This document shows positions 7,937 to 15,904 of a stretch of 17,640 bases of DNA, in pieces (position 1 is the first letter of the stretch; every line of letters starts with the position of its first letter). The translations under genes and the position numbers were made by a program. The stretch comes from Bacteroidota bacterium (GTDB taxonomy: Bacteria; Bacteroidota; Bacteroidia; Flavobacteriales; Flavobacteriaceae). The stretch spans positions 1 to 17,640 of the forward strand of contig JABHYI010000119.1 in assembly GCA_018656255.1 (NCBI GenBank), given 5' to 3'. The notes under the pieces were generated by a model. That model was not told the origin of the DNA. It was given only the letters and a program-made list of their open reading frames with translations, and searched no databases.

Positions 7937-10900
7937 ATGACTACAAGACTGTGTATCCTATTTTTTTTGCTGACTACAGGATTTCTTTCAGCACAAAACT
8001 CACTGCTTCGTACGCCAAGAATTAGTCCAAATGCCCAGGAAATGGCTTTTTCTTATCAAGGAGATATTTGGGTTTACAACTTCAATACCAAGCAAACAAA
8101 ACGTGTAACAATTCACGAAGGCTATGAGACAAACCCTGTTTGGAACACTTCTGGGGATAAAATTGCCTTTTCTTCCAATAGAAAAGGAGCCAATAATATT
8201 TTTACAATTAAAAAAAACGGAGGAACACCCAAGCAATTAACATATTATCCAACAACAGACACTCCCTATAATTGGACATCTTCTAACCAAATTGTATTTG
8301 CTACAACTAGGGTTTTAAAAGGGCCTGAGTGGGATGAGCAAATCTATAGTGTCAATGCAAGTGGTGGTACCCCGCAAAGATTTATAACAGCTTTAGGTAG
8401 TATGGCAAGTGTTTCTCCCGATGGAAATTTGGTGGCTTTTGTCAAAGGAGCTTGTAGAATTTCTAGAGAAGATTATTCTGGTTCAGCTCAAAGAGATGTT
8501 TGGATTTATAACATTAAAACAGGGAAGTATTTTCAAGTAACTTTTTCACAGAAGAATGATCATTCGCCATTATGGGATGCTGCGGGTAATTTATATTATG
8601 TAGGAGCTGAAAGTGGTCGTTATAATATTTTTCAGCAATCTATAAATTTGGATGGTTCAGTAAAAGGCGCTTCCAAAAAAATAACAAACCAAAATAAAAA
8701 TGGTGTTGTTTCTTTTTCTGTTAGTAATCAAGGAACTATTATCTACTCAACACTTTTTGACTTATATCAAATAAGTGAGGGACAATCCAAGAAGATCAAC
8801 CTAAAAATAGAATCAGATTACAAATTTGAAACTGAAAAAGAAGTTTCTACAAGTTCAGATATCTCGGAATTCGATGTTTCACCAAACGGAAAATTAGTTG
8901 CCCTTGAAATTAATGGAGAAATTTTTGTGAAGCAAAATGATAAGGATAGAAAGAACTCGAACAATGTAAGTAATCATTTCTTCAGAGATAGAAACCCTCA
9001 ATGGATGAGTGATACAGAGTTATTATTTGTTTCAGATAGAGACGGCCATAATGAAATATATAAAGCTGTTTCTAAAGACACCTTGGTAGGATTAGAAAGA
9101 AGTTTAAAGATTTCAATCACCAAACTCACAAACAGTAAAGAAGATGTTTATGATATGTTGGTCTCGCCAGATCATAAAAAAATAGTTTATAGAGTAGGTA
9201 GAGCAAACTTAATGTTGGCCGATATAAAAGATGGAGTTATATCCAATAGCAAAGCATGTACCTCTGGATGGGCAGAGCCAGAGGATGTAAGTTGGAGCCC
9301 AGATAGCAAGTATATTGCTTATTCTCAGGAAGACCTGGACTTTGATAGTGAAATTTTTATTCAATCCATAGAGAATTTAAACGATAAGTTTAACGTCTCT
9401 ATGCACCCAAGAAGTGATAGAGCTCCAGTTTGGAGTCCCGATGGTAAAAAATTAGCTTTTTCTTCTAACAGAAGTGGAAATCGTGGTGGAATAGATTATG
9501 ATGTTTGGATGGTTTGGCTACAAAAGGAAGATTGGGAACGATCTAAGACAGATAGAGAAAATGGAGACTATTACGCAGAAAAACAAGGGGATACAGATAG
9601 CAAAGAAAAAGAGGAAGAAAAAGAGATAAAGGTTACTATTGATAGAGAAAGAATTTTTGATAGACTTTCTAGAATTACAAGATTACCAGATGATGAGTTT
9701 GGAGGTATGTTTGGTCCAGAAAGCAAATATGTGTATTATTCGGCTACAGATCCATCCACAAATAAACGAAGTTTTTTTAAAGTTAAATTAGACGGCTCTG
9801 GCCCTAAAGCCATAAAAGAAACTTCTAGAGTTGGAAGGGTTGCAGCTATTGATGGTACATTTTATTTTACCTCAGGAGGTACATTAAAGCAATTGAATCC
9901 TAAGGGAGATAAAATTACCTCTTTGGCTCATGTAGCAAAATATAAAGAAGATTTTACTGCCATGAATCAACAAATTTATCAAGAAGGTACTCGTGTGCTA
10001 ACAATGGGTTTTTATGACCCTAATTTTCATGGCTACAATTGGGAGTCTTTGATTAAAAAATACAAACCATTAGCGTTAAAAGCGAGCACAGAGCAAGATT
10101 ATAGTTTTGTGTATAATTTGTTATTAGGTCAATTAAATGCGAGTCATATGGGATATAGAGCTGAATCCTCTGAACGTAAAAATAGCGACAATATTGGCTT
10201 GTTAGGACTTGAGGTGAAGCATATTCCAAATGGAGTTCAAGTTGAATATGTACTTGAAAACTCAGTAGCAAATACATCAAAAGTAAATTTAAAAGTCGGC
10301 GATATTATCACTTCGGTTAATCGAAAACCTATAGATAGAAACACTAATTTTTATAGTTTATTAAAAAATTCTAAGGGTGATGAGGTGTTATTAACTAAAA
10401 GTGACGGAAAAGATGTTGTTGTTAGAACTTCGAGCTCCTTAAGAACCCTGCAGTATGATGCATGGGTAGCATCTAGAAGTGAATTGGTTAAAAAATATTC
10501 AAAAGGACAGCTAGGTTATATTCATATTAGAGGAATGAACGCTCCAAGTTTTGAGAGTTTTGAACGCGAGCTAAAGGCCAGTGGATACGGTAAAAAAGGT
10601 ATTGTGATTGATGTTCGATACAATGGTGGAGGATGGACAACAGATCGTTTAATGGCTGTTTTGAATGTAGACCAACATGCCTACACTATACCAAGGGGAG
10701 CTGCTGAGAACTTACAGAAAGAGAATAAAAAGTTTCAAGGTAATTACCCTTTCAACGAGCGAGCAATTTTATCAGTTAATACAAAACCCACTGTGGCTTT
10801 GTGTAACGAGAATAGTTATTCTAATGCAGAAATATTTTCACATGCTTATAAAAATTTAGGAATAGGTAAATTAGTAGGTCAGCCCACTTTTGGGGCAGTG

Positions 10901-11107
10901 ATTTCTACTGGAGGCTATAGTTTATCAAAAGGGTATGTACGCATGCCATTTCGTGCTTGGTATGTAAAAAAGTCTGGACGCAATATGGAAAATGATGCTC
11001 CAGCAGTCCCAGACTATTTGGTAAAAAACACGCCAGGTTTGGGTGCAACAGGTGAGGACGCTCAACTTAAAAAAGCAGTTGATGTTTTACTACAGGAAAT
11101 AAAATAA
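7937..11107 (+). CDS. Secreted tricorn-type protease (beta-propeller, PDZ, S41 peptidase)
   Basis: This 1056-aa enzyme has a signal peptide (residues 1-20, ending FLSAQ), so it acts in the periplasm or beyond, unlike cytosolic archaeal tricorn. Residues 25 to about 560 are PD40/WD40-like propeller repeats, for example VWNTSGDKIAFSSNR and VWSPDGKKLAFSSNR. A charged Glu/Lys linker (about 545-575) leads to a middle domain. A PDZ domain lies near 753-830 (GLLGLEV, then LKVGDIITSVN). The C-terminal S41 peptidase domain follows. The catalytic set of tricorn is complete: S736-H737 in NASHMGY, nucleophile S962 in NSYSNAE and E1018 in MENDAPAVPD. These align with S745, H746, S965 and E1023 of Thermoplasma tricorn, numbered from memory. 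It probably degrades peptides or damaged exported proteins. It appears monocistronic, and the repeat pair that flanks it is unusual. Confidence 0.93.
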   Translation: MTTRLCILFFLLTTGFLSAQNSLLRTPRISPNAQEMAFSYQGDIWVYNFNTKQTKRVTIHEGYETNPVWNTSGDKIAFSSNRKGANNIFTIKKNGGTPKQLTYYPTTDTPYNWTSSNQIVFATTRVLKGPEWDEQIYSVNASGGTPQRFITALGSMASVSPDGNLVAFVKGACRISREDYSGSAQRDVWIYNIKTGKYFQVTFSQKNDHSPLWDAAGNLYYVGAESGRYNIFQQSINLDGSVKGASKKITNQNKNGVVSFSVSNQGTIIYSTLFDLYQISEGQSKKINLKIESDYKFETEKEVSTSSDISEFDVSPNGKLVALEINGEIFVKQNDKDRKNSNNVSNHFFRDRNPQWMSDTELLFVSDRDGHNEIYKAVSKDTLVGLERSLKISITKLTNSKEDVYDMLVSPDHKKIVYRVGRANLMLADIKDGVISNSKACTSGWAEPEDVSWSPDSKYIAYSQEDLDFDSEIFIQSIENLNDKFNVSMHPRSDRAPVWSPDGKKLAFSSNRSGNRGGIDYDVWMVWLQKEDWERSKTDRENGDYYAEKQGDTDSKEKEEEKEIKVTIDRERIFDRLSRITRLPDDEFGGMFGPESKYVYYSATDPSTNKRSFFKVKLDGSGPKAIKETSRVGRVAAIDGTFYFTSGGTLKQLNPKGDKITSLAHVAKYKEDFTAMNQQIYQEGTRVLTMGFYDPNFHGYNWESLIKKYKPLALKASTEQDYSFVYNLLLGQLNASHMGYRAESSERKNSDNIGLLGLEVKHIPNGVQVEYVLENSVANTSKVNLKVGDIITSVNRKPIDRNTNFYSLLKNSKGDEVLLTKSDGKDVVVRTSSSLRTLQYDAWVASRSELVKKYSKGQLGYIHIRGMNAPSFESFERELKASGYGKKGIVIDVRYNGGGWTTDRLMAVLNVDQHAYTIPRGAAENLQKENKKFQGNYPFNERAILSVNTKPTVALCNENSYSNAEIFSHAYKNLGIGKLVGQPTFGAVISTGGYSLSKGYVRMPFRAWYVKKSGRNMENDAPAVPDYLVKNTPGLGATGEDAQLKKAVDVLLQEIK

Positions 11108-11177
11108 GCTTCTTTTTACCCGCAATCTCCTGCAGGCTAGGAGTTAGTTGAAATTTAAAAGATGTAAATTACTAGCT

Positions 11178-11294
11178 CTCTTTAAGAATAAAAAGTGGAG
11201 AATAGGGGAGTTAGGTCATACTTTTTTGGGGAAGATTTGGATTCTTTTACAACTTATTATCTTTAAGAGTAAAATTTATTTCCAAGAATAATTT
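11178..11294. repeat. Diverged intergenic repeat, copy 2
   Basis: This block follows the tricorn-like gene. TCTTTAAGAATAA at 11179-11191, then GGAGAATAGGGGAGTTAGG, TCATACT and a TTTTAC end at about 11250, align with copy 1 in the same order. Then 11256-11294 (ATTATCTTTAAGAGTAA, then CCAAGAATAATTT) matches the start of copy 1. The sub-blocks are therefore present in both copies but in a shifted order, as if cut from a longer tandem array. No ORF or transposase accompanies them. Confidence 0.5.
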
Positions 11295-11320
11295 GTGTTG
11301 TTGGTATTATATCTGTTGCT

Positions 11321-11352
11321 AGGGAACTGGAGAAATCTAGTTCCCTTTTTTT
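11321..11352 (+). terminator. Strong intrinsic terminator with GAAA tetraloop
   Basis: AGGGAACTGGA (11321-11331) pairs with TCTAGTTCCCT (11336-11346) over 11 bp with one G-U pair, closed by the GNRA loop GAAA and followed directly by a run of seven or more T residues. It reads on the plus strand and lies 214 bases past the tricorn-like stop. It either ends a long 3' UTR or ends a separate short transcript lying within 11108-11320. It insulates the polyamine operon from the protease gene. Confidence 0.85.
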
Positions 11353-11457
11353 ATTTTTCGATAATGCATAATAAAATGTTTTCTTCACATATTTTGATTT
11401 AGAAAACATAGCTTTCAAAAAATAATAAAAAAAAATTTTTCAATCTATATTTTTTAT

Positions 11458-11465
11458 TATGTTTG
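11458..11465 (+). promoter_or_regulatory. Candidate -7 box of the polyamine operon
   Basis: TATGTTTG matches the Bacteroidota -7 consensus TAnnTTTG exactly. It lies between the upstream terminator and the structured leader, and the first leader hairpin begins at the next base. A TTG at the usual -33 spacing is missing; that segment is a T-rich run. Transcription from here would give a 5' leader of about 280 nt. Confidence 0.45.
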
Positions 11466-11706
11466 CTTGCTAATGAGTTCATTAACAAGAACGCATTGCC
11501 ATTATTAAAATGAAATCTTTTTTCATATTCGGGCTCAGAAGGATAAAGAAGTCTACTTCAAAAGCTGCTCTAGGGATAGAGAACCGAATTTTCAGGCTGG
11601 CTTCTAAAATTAATATTAAATTTCTTCTGTTGAGGCAAAATAGCTTCGACCCTTCCACTGTATTTATATTTCGTATCTGAATTATTAGAAAGACAGGTTT
11701 CTTTTT
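11466..11706 (+). promoter_or_regulatory. Structured 5' leader of the polyamine operon (possible cis-regulatory RNA)
   Basis: Several helices can be drawn. Hairpin 1 (11466-11489) is CTTG, a C-A mismatch, then TAATG with CATTA and an AGTT loop. A longer helix, ATTCGG (11527-11532) with CCGAAT (11584-11589), encloses GAAG/CTTC (11548-11559) and CTCTA/TAGAG with a GGGA GNRA-type loop (11568-11581), forming a possible three-way junction. Further on, AGAAAGA (11687-11693) can pair with TCTTTTT (11700-11706) next to a T-rich run, a weak terminator-like shape before speA. The closeness of the elements suggests an RNA regulator, but I do not match it to a known riboswitch. It overlaps a 56-codon ORF. 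Confidence 0.4.
11510..11680 (+). CDS. Possible 56-aa leader ORF upstream of arginine decarboxylase
   Basis: An ATG after ATTATTAAA opens 56 codons (MKSFFIFGLRRIKKSTSKAA...) ending FIFRI and TGA, 69 bases before speA. The product is strongly basic, with many Lys, Arg and Phe, and no known family. The codons used (AGG, GGG, CTC, CTG) differ from the neighbouring genes, and the frame lies across the predicted leader helices, so it may be a by-product of a structured RNA. A translated upstream ORF that senses amines or arginine is the more interesting alternative. Confidence 0.25.
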   Translation: MKSFFIFGLRRIKKSTSKAALGIENRIFRLASKINIKFLLLRQNSFDPSTVFIFRI

Positions 11707-11749
11707 TTAGAACAAAACTGCATTTTTTTTAATTTTTCAATCACATTCA

Positions 11750-13201
11750 ATGAAAACAAAATACCTTGATCTTATTGATCAAACTTTTAATTTTCCTCAG
11801 GAGGAATTTACACTAAATACAAATCAATTAAACTTCCACGGAATTGATTTAATGGCACTTATTCAACAGTACGGTTCGCCATTGAAATTCACTTATTTAC
11901 CTAAAATATCTGATAATATAAATAGGGCAAAAGGTTGGTTCGCAGATGCTTTTAAAAAACACAATTACGGCGGTAAATACCATTATTGCTACTGTACAAA
12001 AAGCGCTCACTTTAAACACATACTTAATACTGCATTGGAAAACGATATTCATATAGAAACGTCCTCTGCTTTTGATTTAGATATTGTTGTAAATTTAAAA
12101 GCAAAAGGTAAAATTACAGATAACACTTACATAATTAGCAATGGTTTTAAGCGCGATCAGTATGTTCAAAATCTTGCTCGGCTACTAAATACTGGACATA
12201 AAAACTGTATTGTAGTTATTGATAATTATGAAGAGATTAAGCTCTTTGACCAAGTAGTTGATGGGAACTATAATGTTGGTATTCGTATAGCTTCAGAGGA
12301 AGAACCAAAGTTTGAATTTTATACATCAAGATTGGGAATTGGCTATAAAAATATCGTGCCGTTTTACCACAGTGAAATCAAAAACAACCCGAAGGTTACT
12401 CTTAAGATGTTACATTTTTTTATAAATACAGGGATACGAGATACTGCGTATTACTGGAATGAGCTTTTGAAATGCATGAAGGTGTATGTACAACTTAAAA
12501 AAGAATGCCCAAGCCTAGATAGTTTGAACATTGGAGGTGGTTTTCCTATTAAAAATTCACTAGCATTTGAGTATGATTACTCTTATATGGTTAGTGAAAT
12601 TATTGGTCAAATTAAACAAGTTTGCAACGAGAACAATATTGATGTACCCAACATATTTACAGAATTTGGGAGTTTTACAGTTGGAGAAAGTGGTGGTGCC
12701 CTTTATGAGGTCTTATATCAAAAACAACAGAACGACCGTGAGAAATGGAATATGATAAATTCATCATTTATCACAACTCTTCCAGATTCTTGGGCAATAA
12801 ACAAGCGATTTGTAATGCTTCCAATAAACCGCTGGGACCAAGAGTATGAGCGCGTATTGTTAGGGGGTCTTACTTGTGATAGTGACGATTATTACAACAG
12901 TGAGCAGCACATGAATGCAATTTACTTGCCTAAATATAATAAGGACAAACCATTATATATTGGCTTTTTTAACACAGGTGCTTATCAAGAAACCATAGGT
13001 GGTTTTGGAGGCCTTCAACATTGTTTGATTCCTGCCCCAAAACATATTCTTATTGATCGCGACGAGAATGGCAAATTAACCACCTCGGTATTTTCTCAAG
13101 AGCAAACCTCAGAACAATTGCTATCTCTTTTAGGATATGATTATAGTATTAATAGTTCACTCGCAGAAGTAAAAAATAAATCTATTTATAAAGTTCAATA
13201 G
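11750..13201 (+). CDS. speA: Arginine decarboxylase, fold-III PLP type
   Basis: The enzyme should convert arginine to agmatine and CO2, the first step of putrescine synthesis in the cytoplasm. This 483-aa protein belongs to the alanine-racemase/ornithine-decarboxylase-like PLP fold. K84 in YCTKSAH is the likely Schiff-base lysine. GGGFP at 262-266 and the EFGSFTVGESG stretch are phosphate-binding and barrel motifs, and C376-D377 in LTCDSDD is the substrate-site cysteine pair typical of the family. It is much shorter than E. coli SpeA (about 658 aa) and lacks its large insertions, as expected for the flavobacterial form. The specific substrate rests largely on the agmatinase gene 35 bases downstream, since ornithine, diaminopimelate and carboxynorspermidine decarboxylases share the fold. 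It is the first gene of the operon and follows the structured leader. Confidence 0.87.
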   Translation: MKTKYLDLIDQTFNFPQEEFTLNTNQLNFHGIDLMALIQQYGSPLKFTYLPKISDNINRAKGWFADAFKKHNYGGKYHYCYCTKSAHFKHILNTALENDIHIETSSAFDLDIVVNLKAKGKITDNTYIISNGFKRDQYVQNLARLLNTGHKNCIVVIDNYEEIKLFDQVVDGNYNVGIRIASEEEPKFEFYTSRLGIGYKNIVPFYHSEIKNNPKVTLKMLHFFINTGIRDTAYYWNELLKCMKVYVQLKKECPSLDSLNIGGGFPIKNSLAFEYDYSYMVSEIIGQIKQVCNENNIDVPNIFTEFGSFTVGESGGALYEVLYQKQQNDREKWNMINSSFITTLPDSWAINKRFVMLPINRWDQEYERVLLGGLTCDSDDYYNSEQHMNAIYLPKYNKDKPLYIGFFNTGAYQETIGGFGGLQHCLIPAPKHILIDRDENGKLTTSVFSQEQTSEQLLSLLGYDYSINSSLAEVKNKSIYKVQ

Positions 13202-13236
13202 GAAGTGCTAATATCAAATAAAACAAAATACATACG

Positions 13237-14115
13237 ATGACAAGAAATACATATGCAGGAATTCCACAAGAATTAAGTGTACTAGGAAATTCAAAGATTG
13301 TTTTAATCCCGGTACCTTATGATGGGACTAGTACTTGGCAAAAGGGCGCAGATAAAGGTCCTCAGGCTTTTTTAAGTGCTTCACAGAATATGGAGTTATT
13401 CGATATTGAAACACAGACACAAGTCTACAAACAAGGTGTTTATCTAGCTGATGCTGTTACACAAAACGGTTCTCCACAGGCTATGGTAGATGCTGTTCAT
13501 GCTGTAACAAAGAGTTATATATTAAAGAATAAATTTGTCACTATTTTTGGTGGAGAGCACTCCATATCTATCGGGACCATAAGAGCATTTAATGAATGTT
13601 TTGATAACTTAACAGTACTCCAACTAGACGCACATGCAGATCTAAGAAAGCATTACCAAGGTTCTAGTTTTAACCATGCTTGTGCGTTATATGAAGCTAG
13701 TCAAACTACTAATTTACTTCAGGTAGGGATACGCTCTATGGATATTTCAGAAGTTACTGTTATGGATAAAGAAAATATATTTTTTGCCCACCAATTAACT
13801 GAAGATGATTCTTGGATGGATGCTTCTATTGATAAAATGACCGAAAATGTTTTTATCACTATTGATTTGGACGTCTTTGATCCTTCTATTATGCCCAGTA
13901 CAGGAACCCCAGAGCCAGGAGGCTTATTGTGGTATGAAACCCTTGACTATTTAAAAAAAATATTTAAAGAAAAGAACGTAGTAGGCTTTGATATTGTTGA
14001 GTTGTGTCCAAATCAGATTGATAAATCTTCAGATTTTTTAGCAGCAAAGCTTTATTATAAAATGCTCACATATAAATTTCTAGATGAACAAATTGAAGAG
14101 AATTTCGACAACTAA
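13237..14115 (+). CDS. speB: Agmatinase (agmatine ureohydrolase)
   Basis: It hydrolyses agmatine to putrescine and urea. The 292-aa length is normal for the ureohydrolase (arginase) superfamily. All six binuclear manganese ligands are visible: H108 in GGEHS, D131, H133 and D135 in LDAHADL, and D210 and D212 in TIDLDVFDPS. The GTPEPGG stretch near 228 and the SFNHAC stretch after the second motif support agmatinase rather than arginase. It lies 35 bases after speA and 31 before the deoxyhypusine-synthase-like gene, so agmatine would pass directly to it within the operon. Formiminoglutamase or another ureohydrolase is possible in principle but less likely beside an arginine decarboxylase. Confidence 0.92.
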   Translation: MTRNTYAGIPQELSVLGNSKIVLIPVPYDGTSTWQKGADKGPQAFLSASQNMELFDIETQTQVYKQGVYLADAVTQNGSPQAMVDAVHAVTKSYILKNKFVTIFGGEHSISIGTIRAFNECFDNLTVLQLDAHADLRKHYQGSSFNHACALYEASQTTNLLQVGIRSMDISEVTVMDKENIFFAHQLTEDDSWMDASIDKMTENVFITIDLDVFDPSIMPSTGTPEPGGLLWYETLDYLKKIFKEKNVVGFDIVELCPNQIDKSSDFLAAKLYYKMLTYKFLDEQIEENFDN

Positions 14116-14146
14116 TATTAAACTACACCAAAAAAACAGTAAAACA

Positions 14147-15121
14147 ATGATTACTAAAGGTCCAATATCTCAATTTATAGAAACTCATTATTTACATTTT
14201 AATGCGGCAGCACTTGTGGATGCTGCAAAAGGATATGAAGCACAACTTCACTCAGGCTCAAAAATGCTTGTTTCTCTTGCAGGTGCTATGAGTACTGCAG
14301 AAATAGGGATAAGTTTTGCAGAAATGATACGCCAAGATAAAGTCCAAATTATCTCTTGTACTGGCGCCAACCTAGAAGAAGATATTATGAATCTAGTGGC
14401 GCATTCTCACTACAAGCGTATACCAAATTATCGTGACCTAACCCCACAAGATGAGTGGGATTTACTTGAAAAAGGATTAAATCGTGTGACAGATACATGT
14501 ATTCCAGAGGAAGAGGCCTTTAGGCGTTTAGAAAAACATATTGTAAAAATATGGAAAGATGCCCAAGGTAAATCAGAGAGGTTTTTCCCTCACCAGTATA
14601 TGTATAAACTGCTATTGTCTGGAGTTTTGGAACAATATTATGAAATTGATGTCAAAAATTCTTGGATGTATGCTGCTGCACAAAAAAACCTCCCCATTGT
14701 TTGTCCAGGCTGGGAAGACAGTACTATGGGAAATATTTTTGCTAGTTATGTTCTTAAAGGTGAACTCAATGCAAATACCGTAAAATCTGGAATAGAGTAT
14801 ATGACATTTTTAGCAGATTGGTATAAAAATAATTCTGAAAATGGCATTGGTTTTTTTCAAATTGGTGGTGGTATCGCTGGAGATTTTCCAATATGTGTAG
14901 TCCCTATGTTATATCAAGACATGGAAGAGAAAGAAACTCCCTTTTGGAGTTATTTCTGCCAGATAAGTGATTCAACTACAAGTTATGGGTCATATAGTGG
15001 TGCGGTACCTAATGAGAAGATCACATGGGGCAAACTAGATATAGATACCCCTAAATTTATTATTGAGAGTGACGCTACAATTGTAGCGCCGCTGATATTT
15101 GCTTACTTATTAAATATGTAA
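14147..15121 (+). CDS. Deoxyhypusine-synthase-family aminobutyltransferase
   Basis: This 324-aa NAD-dependent enzyme resembles eukaryotic/archaeal deoxyhypusine synthase and plant homospermidine synthase. Bacteria have no hypusinated eIF5A, so a polyamine reaction, such as transfer of an aminobutyl group between amines, is more likely. Matching motifs are CTGANLEEDI (NAD-site acidic pair), GWEDSTMG and SGAVPNEKITWGK. K296 corresponds to the catalytic K329 of human enzyme, W294 to W327 and E290 to E323, from remembered numbering. D246 replaces H288 and Y283 replaces D316, two spermidine-site residues, so substrate use may differ. I chose the ATG at 14147 over an in-frame one at 14084 because the longer start overlaps agmatinase and adds 21 basic residues not seen in the family. 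The next gene starts 2 bases after the stop. Confidence 0.87.
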   Translation: MITKGPISQFIETHYLHFNAAALVDAAKGYEAQLHSGSKMLVSLAGAMSTAEIGISFAEMIRQDKVQIISCTGANLEEDIMNLVAHSHYKRIPNYRDLTPQDEWDLLEKGLNRVTDTCIPEEEAFRRLEKHIVKIWKDAQGKSERFFPHQYMYKLLLSGVLEQYYEIDVKNSWMYAAAQKNLPIVCPGWEDSTMGNIFASYVLKGELNANTVKSGIEYMTFLADWYKNNSENGIGFFQIGGGIAGDFPICVVPMLYQDMEEKETPFWSYFCQISDSTTSYGSYSGAVPNEKITWGKLDIDTPKFIIESDATIVAPLIFAYLLNM

Positions 15122-15123
15122 TT

Positions 15124-15408
15124 ATGGATTCAAGAAAACGTATTATTATAGATTTTAAAAAGTTAACCCCAGATTTATTAGCTCTCTTGGTAGAGAAATA
15201 CCCAGAAGGGTATGATGATCATCATATCATCAAGTTTAAAAACACTAAAAATCATTGGATTGAAGCTGTACAAATAGATACAGATGAAGTAACATATCTA
15301 GTTAAAGTCAGTATAAACCTTGCTGTGACTATGGAAAACTATGATGAGGATCATAGTTTAGATTTTGAGGCTAACGATCCAAACACAATACAAGACTCAG
15401 AACTATAA
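15124..15408 (+). CDS. Small acidic protein of unknown function in the polyamine operon
   Basis: I do not recognise a family for this 94-aa protein. It has no signal peptide or membrane segment. The first 70 residues look like a compact alpha/beta fold (RKRIIIDFKKL, then LLVEKYPEGY, IIKFKN and YLVKVSINLAV). The last 20 are acidic and probably disordered (DEDHSLDFEANDPN). It starts 2 bases after the preceding stop, so the two are probably translationally coupled, and the VOC gene begins 22 bases later. Its acidity could suit binding a polyamine or a basic partner; this is inference from charge and context only. Confidence 0.75.
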   Translation: MDSRKRIIIDFKKLTPDLLALLVEKYPEGYDDHHIIKFKNTKNHWIEAVQIDTDEVTYLVKVSINLAVTMENYDEDHSLDFEANDPNTIQDSEL

Positions 15409-15430
15409 TAATCAAGTAAAATAAAACAGT

Positions 15431-15850
15431 ATGAAAGCACAATTTCACTTAGCATTACCCTGTAAGAGTATAGAAGTTACAAAAAATTTTTACACCTCTA
15501 TTTTAGGTGCATCTCTAGGAAGATATGCAGATAAATGGGCAGATATTAATTTATATGACAACCAACTAACCTTTACCCAGGCAGGTGATTTTAATTTTAA
15601 TTTTAAAAACTACAAGTTGGGAGAAAGTGTGTTGCCTTCCTTTCATTTTGGTGTAATTATACCTGTGCAAGTTTGGGGAGACTTGTATACAAAGCTCTTT
15701 AAATCTAATCACGAGGTCACTACTGAGGTTACTTTCATGAAAAACAAAATAGGGGAGCACCTTTCCTTTTTTATTACAGACCCAAATGGTTATATGATAG
15801 AATTTAAAAGTTTTAAAACAGAAAATGAAGTATTTTGCACTAGTGTATAA
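15431..15850 (+). CDS. VOC-superfamily (glyoxalase/dioxygenase-like) protein
   Basis: This 139-aa protein has the two beta-alpha-beta-beta-beta modules of the vicinal oxygen chelate fold. Likely metal ligands are H6 in FHLALP, H72 in FHFGV and E124 in MIEFKSF. DPNGYMIEFK is the classic C-terminal VOC motif, and FYTSILGASLGR near 20-31 matches the N-terminal half. With a complete H/H/E set, a metal-dependent lyase, isomerase or dioxygenase activity is possible. The substrate is unknown and cannot be read from the sequence. It lies in the same transcription unit as the polyamine genes; the gap to the next gene holds a perfect 16-bp palindrome. Confidence 0.82.
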   Translation: MKAQFHLALPCKSIEVTKNFYTSILGASLGRYADKWADINLYDNQLTFTQAGDFNFNFKNYKLGESVLPSFHFGVIIPVQVWGDLYTKLFKSNHEVTTEVTFMKNKIGEHLSFFITDPNGYMIEFKSFKTENEVFCTSV

Positions 15851-15858
15851 ACACAGAT

Positions 15859-15874
15859 TGCTATTTAAATAGCA
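15859..15874. promoter_or_regulatory. Perfect 16-bp palindrome between the VOC and ligase genes
   Basis: TGCTATTTAAATAGCA is its own reverse complement over 16 bases and lies 31 bases before the TTG start of the ligase gene. As DNA it could be an operator for a dimeric regulator. As RNA it folds into a 6-bp stem with a TTAA loop, which could be a processing or stability site. No T-tract follows, so it is not an intrinsic terminator. Confidence 0.4.
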
Positions 15875-15904
15875 TTACAATAAATAATTAAATAAAAATA
15901 AAAA

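Noticed and set aside
14084..14146. Upstream in-frame ATG for the deoxyhypusine-synthase-like gene.
   Set aside because: It overlaps the end of agmatinase and adds a basic, Lys/Asn/Thr-rich stretch unlike the family; the ATG at 14147 has a better leader and fits the family start.
14147..15121. True deoxyhypusine synthase acting on eIF5A.
   Set aside because: Bacteria have no eIF5A with the hypusine site, and key spermidine-site residues differ, so only family membership is claimed.
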